Counted from the stretch's first letter, positions 37,826 to 46,969 are shown. The stretch: 50,654 nt of DNA from Halanaerobiales bacterium (GCA_018399995.1 JAGYMU010000007.1:1-50654); one strand, 5' to 3'. Notes: generated by a model not told the origin, from the sequence alone. Numbers and translations: made by a program.

Positions 37826-38678
37826 GCAATATAAATATTTCAGACCAAAATCAAAAGAAGAGCTTATCAGAATCATAAATGATTTTCAAAAAGATCTAAC
37901 AATTATTGCAGGTGGGACTGATCTTTTAGTAGCAAATTATCAAAAACTGTATGAAATCAAGAACTGGCTTGATCTGAATCTTTTAAATGAGTTTAAAAAT
38001 ATAAAGATGTTTGATGATAAAGTAGAAATTGGTTCAATGGTTACTCATCAAAGATTAAGTAAATTAGATCAGATAAAAGAATTATTTCCTGTCCTACATC
38101 AAGCTGCTGCAGATGTAGGGTCACCTCAAATTAGAAGTCGAGGAACTATTGGTGGTAACATTGTTACATCTTCACCTGCTGGAGATTTACTTCCACCTCT
38201 TTTAATATATGATGCACAACTTAAGATAATTTCAGGAGAGGGCAGTAGGGTAGTTGATGCTAATGAATTTTTCACAGGGCCCAAAAAGAATATTTTAAAA
38301 GAAGGTGAAATATTAGAAAAAATTATCATACCTTTAAAAGAAGAAGTATACAGAGGGGCCTGGATCAAAGTTGGCAAGAGAAAGGCTCTGATAATTTCTT
38401 CTATCAGCCTTGCTTTGAACCTCAGCATAGATAGATCTAATCTAATCAAAAAAGCAAGGATCTGTATAGGCTCTGCTGCCCCTGTACCTCTTAGAATAAA
38501 AACAGCAGAACAGGCAATTTTGAAAAAAGAACTGACTGAAATTAATATAGAAGAGATTGCCCAAATTGTTTCTGAGGAGATATCTCCTATTGATGATATA
38601 AGGGGTACTGCAAAGTACCGCAGGCAGGTTGCGCTAAACATTACTAGGAAGGCTTTAAGTGAGGTGACGAATCAGTGA
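37767..38678 (+). CDS. Second Mo-hydroxylase, FAD subunit
   Basis: This 303-residue FAD-binding subunit has the same domain as xdhB. FAD motifs are IIAGGTDLLVANYQ and GSPQIRSRGTIGGNIVTSSPAGD. An ATG at 37767 lies 12 bases after GGAGGTGG, inside the end of ssnA, so translation is likely coupled. Together with the next three genes it forms a separate hydroxylase. Size and gene order match the FAD subunit of the four-subunit nicotinate dehydrogenase type. Confidence 0.93.
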   Translation: MKKQSENVKDRPRTSGRDFKQYKYFRPKSKEELIRIINDFQKDLTIIAGGTDLLVANYQKLYEIKNWLDLNLLNEFKNIKMFDDKVEIGSMVTHQRLSKLDQIKELFPVLHQAAADVGSPQIRSRGTIGGNIVTSSPAGDLLPPLLIYDAQLKIISGEGSRVVDANEFFTGPKKNILKEGEILEKIIIPLKEEVYRGAWIKVGKRKALIISSISLALNLSIDRSNLIKKARICIGSAAPVPLRIKTAEQAILKKELTEINIEEIAQIVSEEISPIDDIRGTAKYRRQVALNITRKALSEVTNQ

Positions 38679-39157
38679 AGATTACTTTAACAGTCAATGG
38701 AGAAAAACGAGAGGTCGAAGTCAAGCCCCAGACCAGGCTTTTAGATTTACTGAGAGAAGACCTGGGTTTAACAGGTACCAAAGAGGGTTGTGGTAAAGGC
38801 GAATGTGGAGCCTGTACTGTTATTATGAATAATAAGCTGGTTGCTTCCTGTCTTGTATTAGCTGTTCAGGCTGATCAATCTGAAATACTAACAATAGAAG
38901 GTTTAAACTGTCAGGATGAGCTTCATCCCATCCAAAATGCCTTTATTAATAAGGGGGCCGTTCAGTGCGGTTTTTGTATCCCAGGCATGATTATGTCGAG
39001 CAAACAACTTTTGGATGAAAATATAAATCCGACAGAGGCAGAAATAAAAAGAGGACTTTCCGGTAATATATGTAGATGCACCGGATATGTCAAGATAATT
39101 GATGCTGTCAAAGAAGCAGCTCATAAGATGAGAAGTAGGGGTGAAGATGATGTCTAA
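38675..39157 (+). CDS. Second Mo-hydroxylase, [2Fe-2S] subunit
   Basis: This 160-residue protein starts at a GTG that overlaps the previous stop (GTGA) behind GAGGTGA. Both clusters are present: GCGKGECGACTVIMNN and CGFCIPG with CRCTGY. It is clearly a paralogue of the subunit at 34635. The length equals the small subunit of nicotinate dehydrogenase-type enzymes. It overlaps the start of the large subunit gene. Confidence 0.95.
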   Translation: MKITLTVNGEKREVEVKPQTRLLDLLREDLGLTGTKEGCGKGECGACTVIMNNKLVASCLVLAVQADQSEILTIEGLNCQDELHPIQNAFINKGAVQCGFCIPGMIMSSKQLLDENINPTEAEIKRGLSGNICRCTGYVKIIDAVKEAAHKMRSRGEDDV

Positions 39158-40469
39158 AAGATATGTAGGAAAAGATATGCTTAAAGTAGATGCAGAGTCT
39201 AAAGTGACTGGGCGAGCTCAATATCCTTCAGATTTAAAATTTGATAACTGCTTACATGTTAAGATAAAAAGGGCAACTTATCCTCATGCGATTTTAAAAG
39301 ATTTGGATATTAATAGGGCAAAAAATATAGATGGTGTAGTAGATATTATAACTGCAAAAGATTATCCTAATCTTAATAAATTTGGCCTTATTATTAAAGA
39401 TCAAGATGTTTTAATAAAAATGGGAGAAAAGATGAAATTTATGGGAGATGCCCTTGCTATAATTATTGCTGAGACAGAAGAAATTGCTTTAAAGGCTCGC
39501 GATAAAATAGGGGTTGAGATAAAAAAATTAGAAGTAATTACTGATCCACTCCGGGCAATTGAAAAGGACGCACCTCCTATTCATGAAGATCTCAGTGGGT
39601 TATGTACTGATTATCTCAAACCAAATTTAAATCAAAAAAATATACTCGTCGATCACTACCTTAAAAAAGGTGATGTAAAAAAAGGTTTTACAGAGGCTGA
39701 CCTGATAGTGGAAAATGAATATAGAACACAGCATATTGACCAACTTCCCCTGCAAAATGAATCAGGTTACGCTTTGTATGATGACAAAAAAGATGAAATA
39801 AAAATCTGGGCAGCTTCTCAATGGCTGCATGATACTCAGGCTGATGTTGCACAATCTATAAATATGTCCAAAGAAAAAATTAGGATAATACAAACAGCTA
39901 TTGGAGGGGCTTTTGGAAAAAAAGAAGATGTTTCAGTCCATATTCACCTTGCTCTAGCAGCCTTACACACACAAAGGCCTGTAAAACTGGAGTATACAAG
40001 AGAAGAGTCAATGATTGCACAGTCTAAAAGACATCCCCTTATTATTAAAGCGAAGACAGGCGTCAGCAGCAATGGGTATTTAACAGCCTGGTCAGTGGAA
40101 GTTATTGGAGATACGGGTGCATATGCCTCGAGTGGCCCTGCAGTTGTTCATAAAGGGATGTATCACTGTACCGGCCCTTATAATGTGGAAAATATAGAAG
40201 GGACCTCATATGCTATATATACGAACAACACTTATGGTGGTGCTATGAGAGGATTTGGGACAACGCAAATGGCTTTTGCCTATGAGTCACAGATGGATAT
40301 TTTGGCACATAAACTGAATATCGACCCCGCCCAATTCAGATATCAAAATGCATATATTACGGGATCAGTTACTCCTAATGGGCAAAAATTGGGTAAAAGC
40401 GTAAATACGAAAAGGACAATCGAGTCTGTTATAGATTTAGCTAAATGGGAGGGGGAGATTAACAAATGA
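39147..40469 (+). CDS. Second Mo-hydroxylase, large Mo-subunit part (NdhL-like)
   Basis: This 440-residue protein corresponds to the first 55-60% of a usual molybdenum-binding subunit. The start is ATG 39147 or 39150, since the track's GTG at 39141 overlaps the ribosome site AGGGGTGAAG. It holds MPT-contact regions GGAFGKKEDV and AMRGFGTTQ but not the catalytic glutamate. Where XdhA reads QSYIEPEA, this reads QLPLQNES, so the substrate-binding Glu position is Gln. The rest of the subunit is encoded next, with an ATGA overlap. This division is the same as in nicotinate dehydrogenase (NdhL + NdhM). Confidence 0.88.
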   Translation: MMSKRYVGKDMLKVDAESKVTGRAQYPSDLKFDNCLHVKIKRATYPHAILKDLDINRAKNIDGVVDIITAKDYPNLNKFGLIIKDQDVLIKMGEKMKFMGDALAIIIAETEEIALKARDKIGVEIKKLEVITDPLRAIEKDAPPIHEDLSGLCTDYLKPNLNQKNILVDHYLKKGDVKKGFTEADLIVENEYRTQHIDQLPLQNESGYALYDDKKDEIKIWAASQWLHDTQADVAQSINMSKEKIRIIQTAIGGAFGKKEDVSVHIHLALAALHTQRPVKLEYTREESMIAQSKRHPLIIKAKTGVSSNGYLTAWSVEVIGDTGAYASSGPAVVHKGMYHCTGPYNVENIEGTSYAIYTNNTYGGAMRGFGTTQMAFAYESQMDILAHKLNIDPAQFRYQNAYITGSVTPNGQKLGKSVNTKRTIESVIDLAKWEGEINK

Positions 40470-41458
40470 GAAAAAAAGGTAGAGGAATGGCAACGATAAT
40501 GTTTGGTTTTGGTTATGGAGAAGGGTTTCCAGACCATTCAATAGCCGAAATTGAAATTACCACAGATCAGAAAATAAAGTTAAGGACAGCAGGGGCAGAT
40601 GTGGGTCAGGGATTTTTAACTACTATGATCCAAATTGCTGCTGAAGTTTTAAAGATTGATTCTTCTTACATAGAGATTGTAGGCCAGGATACACATCAGG
40701 CAAAAAATTCCGGGTCAACTTCAGCTACCCGACAGACTTTTTTTTCAGGCAATGCCGTAAGAGAAGCAGCTGAAGAAGTTATGGGTATGATTTATCATCA
40801 CGGGAGCATATATTTTAACAGTAACCATCCGGAATTGACTGTAAAGGATGGAGAAATATACGCTTGTGATAATAAAGAAGAGAAGATCAGTTACTGGGAG
40901 CTAGCTGAAATTGTGAAGCAAAAAGGTGATAACCTGCAGGCAGAAGCTTCTTTTTTCCCCAAAACCTATGTACCAGATGAGAAGACCGGGCAGTCCGAAA
41001 AAAATTATGTAGCTTATACTTTTATGACTCAAGTTATTGATATAGAGGTTGATACAGATACCGGGATTATCGAAGTAATGAATGTATATACTGCACTTGA
41101 TGTGGGTAAGGCTATAAATCCTCAGAATGTACATGGCCAAATTGAAGGCGGAACAGTTCAGGGTCTGGGGATGGCTTTGATGGAAGAGCAGGTAATAAAA
41201 AATGGTATTACTATTAATCCCGATATGACAAATTACTTAGTGCCCAGTATTCAGGATATACCTGAATTTGAAAGCACTTTAATTGAGAATGAAGATTCCG
41301 ATGGACCTTTTGGCGCAAAGGGAATCGGAGAGCCAACACTTATTGCAGCCTGTCCGGCCGTTGCCAATGCTGTCTATGATGCGATAGGTGTTAGAATTAC
41401 AAGTCTCCCCATCACACCTGAAATAATATTGAATTCTTTAGAGGAGAATAATAATTAA
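40466..41458 (+). CDS. Second Mo-hydroxylase, medium Mo-subunit part (NdhM-like)
   Basis: This 330-residue protein carries the C-terminal half of a molybdenum-binding subunit: GADVGQGFLTTMIQIAAEVL, ALDVGKAINPQNVHGQIEGG and the catalytic glutamate loop FGAKGIGEPTLIAA. The ATG overlaps the stop of the preceding gene (ATGA), so production is coupled and the two chains should assemble into one active site. Combined length (about 770) matches the unsplit XdhA at 31472. A frameshift is an alternative, but the clean overlap and known split homologues argue for a true gene fission. Confidence 0.88.
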   Translation: MRKKGRGMATIMFGFGYGEGFPDHSIAEIEITTDQKIKLRTAGADVGQGFLTTMIQIAAEVLKIDSSYIEIVGQDTHQAKNSGSTSATRQTFFSGNAVREAAEEVMGMIYHHGSIYFNSNHPELTVKDGEIYACDNKEEKISYWELAEIVKQKGDNLQAEASFFPKTYVPDEKTGQSEKNYVAYTFMTQVIDIEVDTDTGIIEVMNVYTALDVGKAINPQNVHGQIEGGTVQGLGMALMEEQVIKNGITINPDMTNYLVPSIQDIPEFESTLIENEDSDGPFGAKGIGEPTLIAACPAVANAVYDAIGVRITSLPITPEIILNSLEENNN

Positions 41459-42048
41459 TGATTAATAATATTTTTATAACTGGTGATAAGTATGTTGGTA
41501 AAAGTACTTTTTTAAAAAATAATATAAAGAAATTGAATTTAAAACCCGGGGGATTTGTTGTAGGTAGAACGGGTGATATAAATAAGTGGTTGAGTTTTTA
41601 TCTGATTGACCCCATTGACTATTATTACCACTGGCAGGGAGAAAAGTTTTCTAATTACAAAAAGAAGTGTCAGGTTTTTGCAGAAAGGGAAAAACCTGAG
41701 GATAAATGGACTGTTTATAAAGAAGTATTTGATGACAAGGGAGTCAATTTTTTAGAAACCGCCCAAAACTTCAGAGATATTGTGGTCATGGATGAATTGG
41801 GCAGATTTGAGCGTAATGCCATGAAGTTTCAAGCCAGTGTGTTTTCAACACTGGACAGCAGTAAACCTGTATTAGCTGTTATCAAAGATGAGCACAATGT
41901 ATTTTTAGACAGGTTGAGAGATAGAGAAGATAAAAAGATGTATAGGTTAACAAAGCAGAATCGAGAAAAAGTTTTTCATGAAGTTCATCGAGATCTGAAA
42001 AAGATCATTATGGGGCTAAGACAAAAAAGGAGTGATATAAATGGCTAA
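41458..42048 (+). CDS. P-loop nucleotide-binding protein of the purine island
   Basis: This 196-residue cytoplasmic protein has a Walker A motif GDKYVGKST at residues 8-16 and a Walker B-like DIVVMDELGRFE near residue 105. It resembles the NTPase_1 (THEP1-like nucleoside-triphosphatase) family. It overlaps genes on both sides (TAATG upstream, eight bases downstream), so it is embedded in the operon. A role in cofactor insertion or maturation of the neighbouring molybdenum hydroxylases, or in nucleotide handling, is possible. No function is proven. Confidence 0.7.
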   Translation: MINNIFITGDKYVGKSTFLKNNIKKLNLKPGGFVVGRTGDINKWLSFYLIDPIDYYYHWQGEKFSNYKKKCQVFAEREKPEDKWTVYKEVFDDKGVNFLETAQNFRDIVVMDELGRFERNAMKFQASVFSTLDSSKPVLAVIKDEHNVFLDRLRDREDKKMYRLTKQNREKVFHEVHRDLKKIIMGLRQKRSDING

Positions 42049-43129
42049 TTTAAGGACTGAATTTGCTGGTTTAAAGCTAAAAAATCCTGTGATGCCTGCT
42101 GCTGGACCACCGATCAAAGATGCACGGGCTGCTGTAAAAGCCAAGGAAGGTGGAGCAGGCGCTATTGTTACAAAAACAATTTCAACAACTGCTGCAGAAG
42201 TTCCCCGTCCCAATATGGCTCGAGTAAAGAACGGATTTCTTAATACAGAGCTCTGGTCTGAGTTGCCTCCAGAAAAATGGTTTAACGAGGAATATCCCAA
42301 AATTAAAAAATTAGGGTTGCCCGTGATTGCTGGTATAGGTTACACAAAGGATCAAATCAAAAGCTTAGCTAAAAAAGTGGAAAAATATGCAGATGCCTTA
42401 GAATTATCTACTCATTATTTAGGAGATGATACGACTCCCATGGAAGAGAGTATCAAAGCAGCTAAAGAAGAGGTAGAGATTCCTGTTTTTGTCAAGTTAA
42501 GTCCTCAGATTGATATACCTGAATTTGCTGATGCAGCTGAGAAAGCTGGAGCAGATGGTATAGTATTGATTAATTCATTTGGACCTACTTTGGATATTAA
42601 TCCTGAAACCGGGAAACCTTTAATGGGCAGTGAAAATGGATTCGGCTGGTTATCAGGTGAAGCAATATTCCCCTTGGCTTTAAGATCAGTATATCAGGCC
42701 GCCAAAAATGTTGATATACCAGTAATAGGGGTAGGGGGAATTGACAGTGGGATAAAGGTCGCAAAGATGTTCATGGCCGGTGCTTCGGCGGTACAGGTTT
42801 GTACGGAAGCTATTGTGAATGGTCCACATGTATATGAAAAAATCAATAATGAATTAAATAATTTTTTAGATAAAAATAACTATCAAAATTTAAAAGACAT
42901 TCAGGGTCTAACAGCAAAGGTTATGCAAAAAGAAGCTAATTACGATACAATTGTACCAACTGTAATCAAAGAAAATTGCACAACCTGTGGACTGTGTGTT
43001 ACCAGCTGTGTATATGAGGCTATTTCATTCAATGAAAGCAATGACTATATTGTGATAGATCCACAAAAATGTGAAGGCTGTGGACTTTGTATTACCCGCT
43101 GCAACTTCAATGCATTAGAGTTAGAGTGA
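42041..43129 (+). CDS. PreA/dihydroorotate-dehydrogenase-like iron-sulfur flavoprotein
   Basis: This 362-residue protein has an FMN-binding TIM barrel related to class 1B dihydroorotate and dihydropyrimidine dehydrogenases (AGLKLKNPVMPAAGP, PVFVKLSPQ, PVIGVGGIDSGIKVAKMFMAGA) followed by two [4Fe-4S] motifs, CTTCGLCVTSC and CEGCGLCITRC. PreA has the same order and reduces uracil using electrons from PreT; no PreT-like partner is here. In this purine island it is a candidate for a reductive step on an oxidised purine. The barrel could instead serve pyrimidine metabolism, but no pyr gene is near. Confidence 0.85.
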   Translation: MANLRTEFAGLKLKNPVMPAAGPPIKDARAAVKAKEGGAGAIVTKTISTTAAEVPRPNMARVKNGFLNTELWSELPPEKWFNEEYPKIKKLGLPVIAGIGYTKDQIKSLAKKVEKYADALELSTHYLGDDTTPMEESIKAAKEEVEIPVFVKLSPQIDIPEFADAAEKAGADGIVLINSFGPTLDINPETGKPLMGSENGFGWLSGEAIFPLALRSVYQAAKNVDIPVIGVGGIDSGIKVAKMFMAGASAVQVCTEAIVNGPHVYEKINNELNNFLDKNNYQNLKDIQGLTAKVMQKEANYDTIVPTVIKENCTTCGLCVTSCVYEAISFNESNDYIVIDPQKCEGCGLCITRCNFNALELE

Positions 43130-43170
43130 TCTTTGTAAAAAATAATTTTATCGGGAAAGGAGGTATTTAA

Positions 43171-44883
43171 GTGTTTAATAAGAAGATATTAAAAATGGCA
43201 AGGGGCGCAATTCCTGCTGAGTTAGTCTTAAAAAACGGCAGTATAGTTGATGTCTTTAATGAAAGATTGATCAAAAGTGATGTTGCAATAGCTGAAGGGA
43301 AAATACTTGGGATTGGAGATTATCAGGGTCTTAAAGAAATAGATTTAGCAGATAATATAATTTCCCCAGGTTTCATAGATGGACATCTTCATCTGGAAAG
43401 CGCAATGGTTAAAGTTGAAGAATTCGCTGCTTGGGTTATACCCAGGGGTACTACTACAATTTTTGCCGATCCACATGAAATTTCTAACGTAGCAGGTATA
43501 GAAGGTATAAAATACATTTTAGAATGTGGTAATCACCTGCCTTGGAACTTTAATTTGATGCTTCCTTCCTGTGTCCCAGCTACTTCTAATGAGACTTCGG
43601 GAGCCAGTTTATCAGCAGAAAAATTGGCTAAATTAATAGATGAAGAGGGTGTATATGGGCTGGGAGAAGTAATGGACTTTGTTGCTGTTATAAATGGAGA
43701 ACAAGGTTTATGGGATAAGATTGATTTAATGAAAGACAGGTTTATCGATGGACATGCGCCTGGGCTTAGTGGTAAAGATTTAAACACATACTTATTAGCA
43801 GGAATTAGAGCTGATCATGAATGTACAGTAAAGAGCGAAGCGATAGAAAAAGTTTCTAAAGGGATGTATGTAATGATCCGGGAGGGATCTGTTACCAGAG
43901 ATTTAATTAACCTCTTGCCGGCTGTTAATAACAGTAATTTAGCAAGATTTATGTTCGCAACTGATGATCGTAACCCGGGCGATCTTTATCATGATGGTCA
44001 CATGAATTTTGTAATAAAAAAAGCTGTTAATAATGGTATGTCTTGTTTGCGTGCTATAAAACTTGCTACTATTAATACAGCTAATGCATTAAGGTTGGAT
44101 AATGTTGGCGCTATTGCACCTGGTTATAAAGCTGACCTTGTAATATTAGATAACTTAAATGATTTTAATGTGAAAAAGGTATTTAAAGATGGGCGATTGG
44201 TGGCAGAAAATGAGAACCTAGTTGTAGGTTTACCAGAAAAAAAAGCAGGAAAAGCGGAAAAAATATTTAAGTCTGTTAATATTGGTAGTTTAAATAAAGA
44301 AAAATTTGACCTACCTGATTATAATAAATACCGGACAATGGTTCTTATCAAGGATAAGGTCATAACCGGTCAGGAGGAAATTGTTTTTAAAAACAAAGTT
44401 AAAAGTAGTGATCTTACTGCTCAAAACTTAGTAAAGATTGCTGTTGTGGAGAGGCATAAAAAAACCGGCAATGTAGGTTTGGGTTTGTTAAAGGGGTTTG
44501 GATTACAAAAAGGAGCTCTTGCTTTGTCGATTGGGCATGATTCTCATAATATTATTGTGGTTGGACTGAATTCTTTTGATATGTATAAAGCAGTTCAAAA
44601 AATTGATGATTTACAGGGAGGCATAGTAATTGTCAAACAGGGAGAAACAGTTGATTATCTTCCTCTGGAGATAGCAGGACTGATGTCAAAGAAATCCATA
44701 CCTGAGACGGCTAAAAAGTTAGAACAAATGAAAAAGATAATATCTTCTATGGGGGTAATACATAGAAATCCTTTTATGATCTTATCTTTTATGGCTTTAC
44801 CGGTAATACCTTCTTTGAAAATAACTGATCAGGGTTTATTTGATGTAGAAGAAAATAAATTTGTTAAATTGGGTGTACATTAA
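43171..44883 (+). CDS. ade: Adenine deaminase
   Basis: This enzyme converts adenine to hypoxanthine and ammonia, feeding the xanthine dehydrogenase. The 570-residue length is standard. Metal and catalytic motifs are PGFIDGHLHLESAMV, FADPHEISNVAG and the C-terminal SIGHDSHNI. The start is a GTG with a strong AAAGGAGG upstream. It lies 41 bases after the flavoprotein gene and probably belongs to the same transcript. It is the catabolic adenine deaminase type (Ade), not the adenosine-like one. Confidence 0.97.
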   Translation: MFNKKILKMARGAIPAELVLKNGSIVDVFNERLIKSDVAIAEGKILGIGDYQGLKEIDLADNIISPGFIDGHLHLESAMVKVEEFAAWVIPRGTTTIFADPHEISNVAGIEGIKYILECGNHLPWNFNLMLPSCVPATSNETSGASLSAEKLAKLIDEEGVYGLGEVMDFVAVINGEQGLWDKIDLMKDRFIDGHAPGLSGKDLNTYLLAGIRADHECTVKSEAIEKVSKGMYVMIREGSVTRDLINLLPAVNNSNLARFMFATDDRNPGDLYHDGHMNFVIKKAVNNGMSCLRAIKLATINTANALRLDNVGAIAPGYKADLVILDNLNDFNVKKVFKDGRLVAENENLVVGLPEKKAGKAEKIFKSVNIGSLNKEKFDLPDYNKYRTMVLIKDKVITGQEEIVFKNKVKSSDLTAQNLVKIAVVERHKKTGNVGLGLLKGFGLQKGALALSIGHDSHNIIVVGLNSFDMYKAVQKIDDLQGGIVIVKQGETVDYLPLEIAGLMSKKSIPETAKKLEQMKKIISSMGVIHRNPFMILSFMALPVIPSLKITDQGLFDVEENKFVKLGVH

Positions 44884-44969
44884 TAACAAGGAGGTGTTTG
44901 TCAGGAGAATACTATTATATTCTTTATTTTTCTGATTATTTAAGCAAACAAATATAAGGAGGGAACTTG

Positions 44970-46292
44970 ATGAACAAAATGAATAATGCAGGTTTTTTGG
45001 AAAACATGTTCGATCTTAAGGAAAATAATACTAATGTGAAGACTGAGATTATTGCGGGATTCACTACTTTTATGACCATGGCCTATATTATATTTGTAAA
45101 TCCGACTATTTTAAGTGATGCAGGTATGCCTTTTAATGGTGTTTTTATTGCTACAATTGCTGGTATTATTTTAGGTACTTTAGCTATGGCTTTTTTAACT
45201 AACTATCCATTTGCTCTTGCTTCAGGCATGGGTCTGAATGCATTTTTTGCATATTCTGTAGTAATAGGTATGGGGGTAACCTGGCAGGTTGCTTTAGGTA
45301 TAATTTTTCTTGAAGGGGTTATATTTATAGTTTTAAGTGTGACGCCTGTTCGTAAGATGATAGTTAATGCAATTCCTATGGGCTTAAAAACTGGTATCAG
45401 TACGGGTATTGGATTATTCATCGCCTTTATTGGATTACAAAATGCTGGTATTGTTGTGGCCGATCAGGCTACTTTAGTTGCTATGGGAGATATTTTTTCA
45501 GGGCCGGCATTGGTAGCCCTGGTAGGCTTGGTAGTGACAGGTATTTTACATGCACTTAAGATTAAGGGAGCATTACTCTGGGGAATTTTAATTGGAACTG
45601 TATTTGGTTGGACAAATGGAGTAACCCCAGCTTTTAATGGTGTGATTGCAATGCCCAGTATGGGAGATTGGAATCAGGTTCTATTTCAACTTGATATTGC
45701 TGGTGCATTTAAATTAAGTATGTTTGGTGTATTATTATCTTTCTTATTTGTCGATTTATTTGATACTGCAGGCACTCTGGTAGGAGTAAGCCAACAGGCA
45801 GGTTATTTGGATGAAGAGGGAAATTTACCCAAAGCCAGCAATGCATTATTGGCTGATGCTATTGGTACAACAGGTGGTGCTGTTTTTGGTACCAGTACAG
45901 TAACTACATATATTGAATCTGCTTCCGGTGTAGCTGAAGGTGGTAGAACTGGTTTAACTGGTGTAGTTGTAGCTATTCTCTTCTTTTTATCCTTATTTTT
46001 CAGGCCATTAATTGGCCTTGTGCCTGCTGCAGCGACTGCTCCGGCTTTAATTATTGTTGGTACAATGATGATGACCAATATTACAAAACTTGATTGGAAT
46101 GATTTTACAGAAATTCTACCGGCTTTTGTAGCAATGATAGCTATGCCTTTAACTTACTCAATTTCAAATGGTATTGCTCTCGGCTTTATTATTTATCCTC
46201 TGGTCAAACTATTTACAGGCAAGGGAGATAAAGTTCACTGGCTGGTATATGTATTAGGTATATTATTTGTTGCATATTTCATATGGGTATAA
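44970..46292 (+). CDS. AzgA-type adenine/guanine/hypoxanthine permease
   Basis: This 440-residue NCS2 permease has about 12-14 membrane helices. I choose the ATG at 44970, six bases after AAGGAGGG, over the track's TTG at 44967. AzgA signatures are TTFMTMAYIIFVNPTIL, GMGLNAFFAY, DTAGTLVGVSQQAGYLDEEG and GTSTVTTYIESASGVAEGG. It imports adenine, guanine or hypoxanthine by proton symport. It is the only intact purine transporter here, since the uracil-xanthine type at 30422 is broken. Confidence 0.94.
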   Translation: MNKMNNAGFLENMFDLKENNTNVKTEIIAGFTTFMTMAYIIFVNPTILSDAGMPFNGVFIATIAGIILGTLAMAFLTNYPFALASGMGLNAFFAYSVVIGMGVTWQVALGIIFLEGVIFIVLSVTPVRKMIVNAIPMGLKTGISTGIGLFIAFIGLQNAGIVVADQATLVAMGDIFSGPALVALVGLVVTGILHALKIKGALLWGILIGTVFGWTNGVTPAFNGVIAMPSMGDWNQVLFQLDIAGAFKLSMFGVLLSFLFVDLFDTAGTLVGVSQQAGYLDEEGNLPKASNALLADAIGTTGGAVFGTSTVTTYIESASGVAEGGRTGLTGVVVAILFFLSLFFRPLIGLVPAAATAPALIIVGTMMMTNITKLDWNDFTEILPAFVAMIAMPLTYSISNGIALGFIIYPLVKLFTGKGDKVHWLVYVLGILFVAYFIWV

Positions 46293-46307
46293 AAAAATAT
46301 TAAAATT

Positions 46308-46333
46308 AGAGGGGGGGTTATTTACTCCCCTCT
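46308..46333 (+). terminator. GC-rich hairpin between azgA and mocA
   Basis: AGAGGGG pairs with CCCCTCT across a 12-base loop. The following TATTAATAATG is only partly T-rich, so it may be a weak terminator or attenuator that lowers expression of the molybdenum genes relative to the permease. Confidence 0.45.
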
Positions 46334-46355
46334 TATTAATAATGAGGTGGTAATA

Positions 46356-46958
46356 ATGTATACAGCAGTTGTTTTGGCAGCAGGTAAAGCAGATAGAATG
46401 GGCAAACTTAAACAGTTATTACCCTGGAAAGAAAAAACGGTTCTCGAGACTGTAGTTGATAATGTATTGGATAGTGAGTATATTGATGATGAAGTTAGGG
46501 TCGTCTTAGGAGCTGAAGCAGATAGAATCAAAAAAAAGTTAACAAATTATTCAGATGCTCGCTTTAGAATCAAAGAAAACCCTGATTATGAAGAAGGCAT
46601 GAGCAGCAGTATAAAAAAGGGAGCAGAGGATTTGTCTAAAAACACAAAAGCCCTACTTGTGTTTTTGGGAGATCAACCATTGATTACTGCGGATATTTTT
46701 GATAATATTATTAAAGAATTTGAAAAATCATCTTCAGATATCATGCAGCCGGTTTATAATGAAAAGCCGGGACACCCCGTGCTAATCAGCACTGATTATC
46801 TTCCTGATATTAAAAAATTAAAAGGGCCTATGGGGCTAAAGCCTTTATTAGAAAAATATTCTAAGGAAGTTTATTATTTTTCTATTGATAATAAAAAGAT
46901 TATTATAGATTTGGATTATTATGATGATTATCTTTATTATAAAAACAAGTATGAATAG
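46356..46958 (+). CDS. mocA: MocA-like molybdenum cofactor cytidylyltransferase
   Basis: I start at the ATG at 46356, preceded by GAGGTGG, giving 200 residues. The nucleotidyltransferase motif VVLAAGKADRMGKLKQLLPW is the MobA/MocA GTP/CTP-binding loop, and FLGDQPLITADIF is the metal-binding site. Members of this group attach CMP to molybdopterin, making the cofactor used by xanthine dehydrogenase-type enzymes. The K-LKQLLPW pattern favours MocA (CTP) over MobA (GTP). Its place next to two molybdenum hydroxylases fits. Confidence 0.87.
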   Translation: MYTAVVLAAGKADRMGKLKQLLPWKEKTVLETVVDNVLDSEYIDDEVRVVLGAEADRIKKKLTNYSDARFRIKENPDYEEGMSSSIKKGAEDLSKNTKALLVFLGDQPLITADIFDNIIKEFEKSSSDIMQPVYNEKPGHPVLISTDYLPDIKKLKGPMGLKPLLEKYSKEVYYFSIDNKKIIIDLDYYDDYLYYKNKYE

Positions 46959-46969
46959 GGATGATATTT

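Noticed and set aside
40343-40537. Minus-strand ORF over the Mo-subunit junction
   Set aside because: It is antisense to two well supported genes and has no ribosome site or family.
44884-44969. Purine riboswitch before azgA
   Set aside because: Only 86 bases are available and no conserved purine-aptamer core is seen; there is only a weak AGAATA/TATTCT hairpin.
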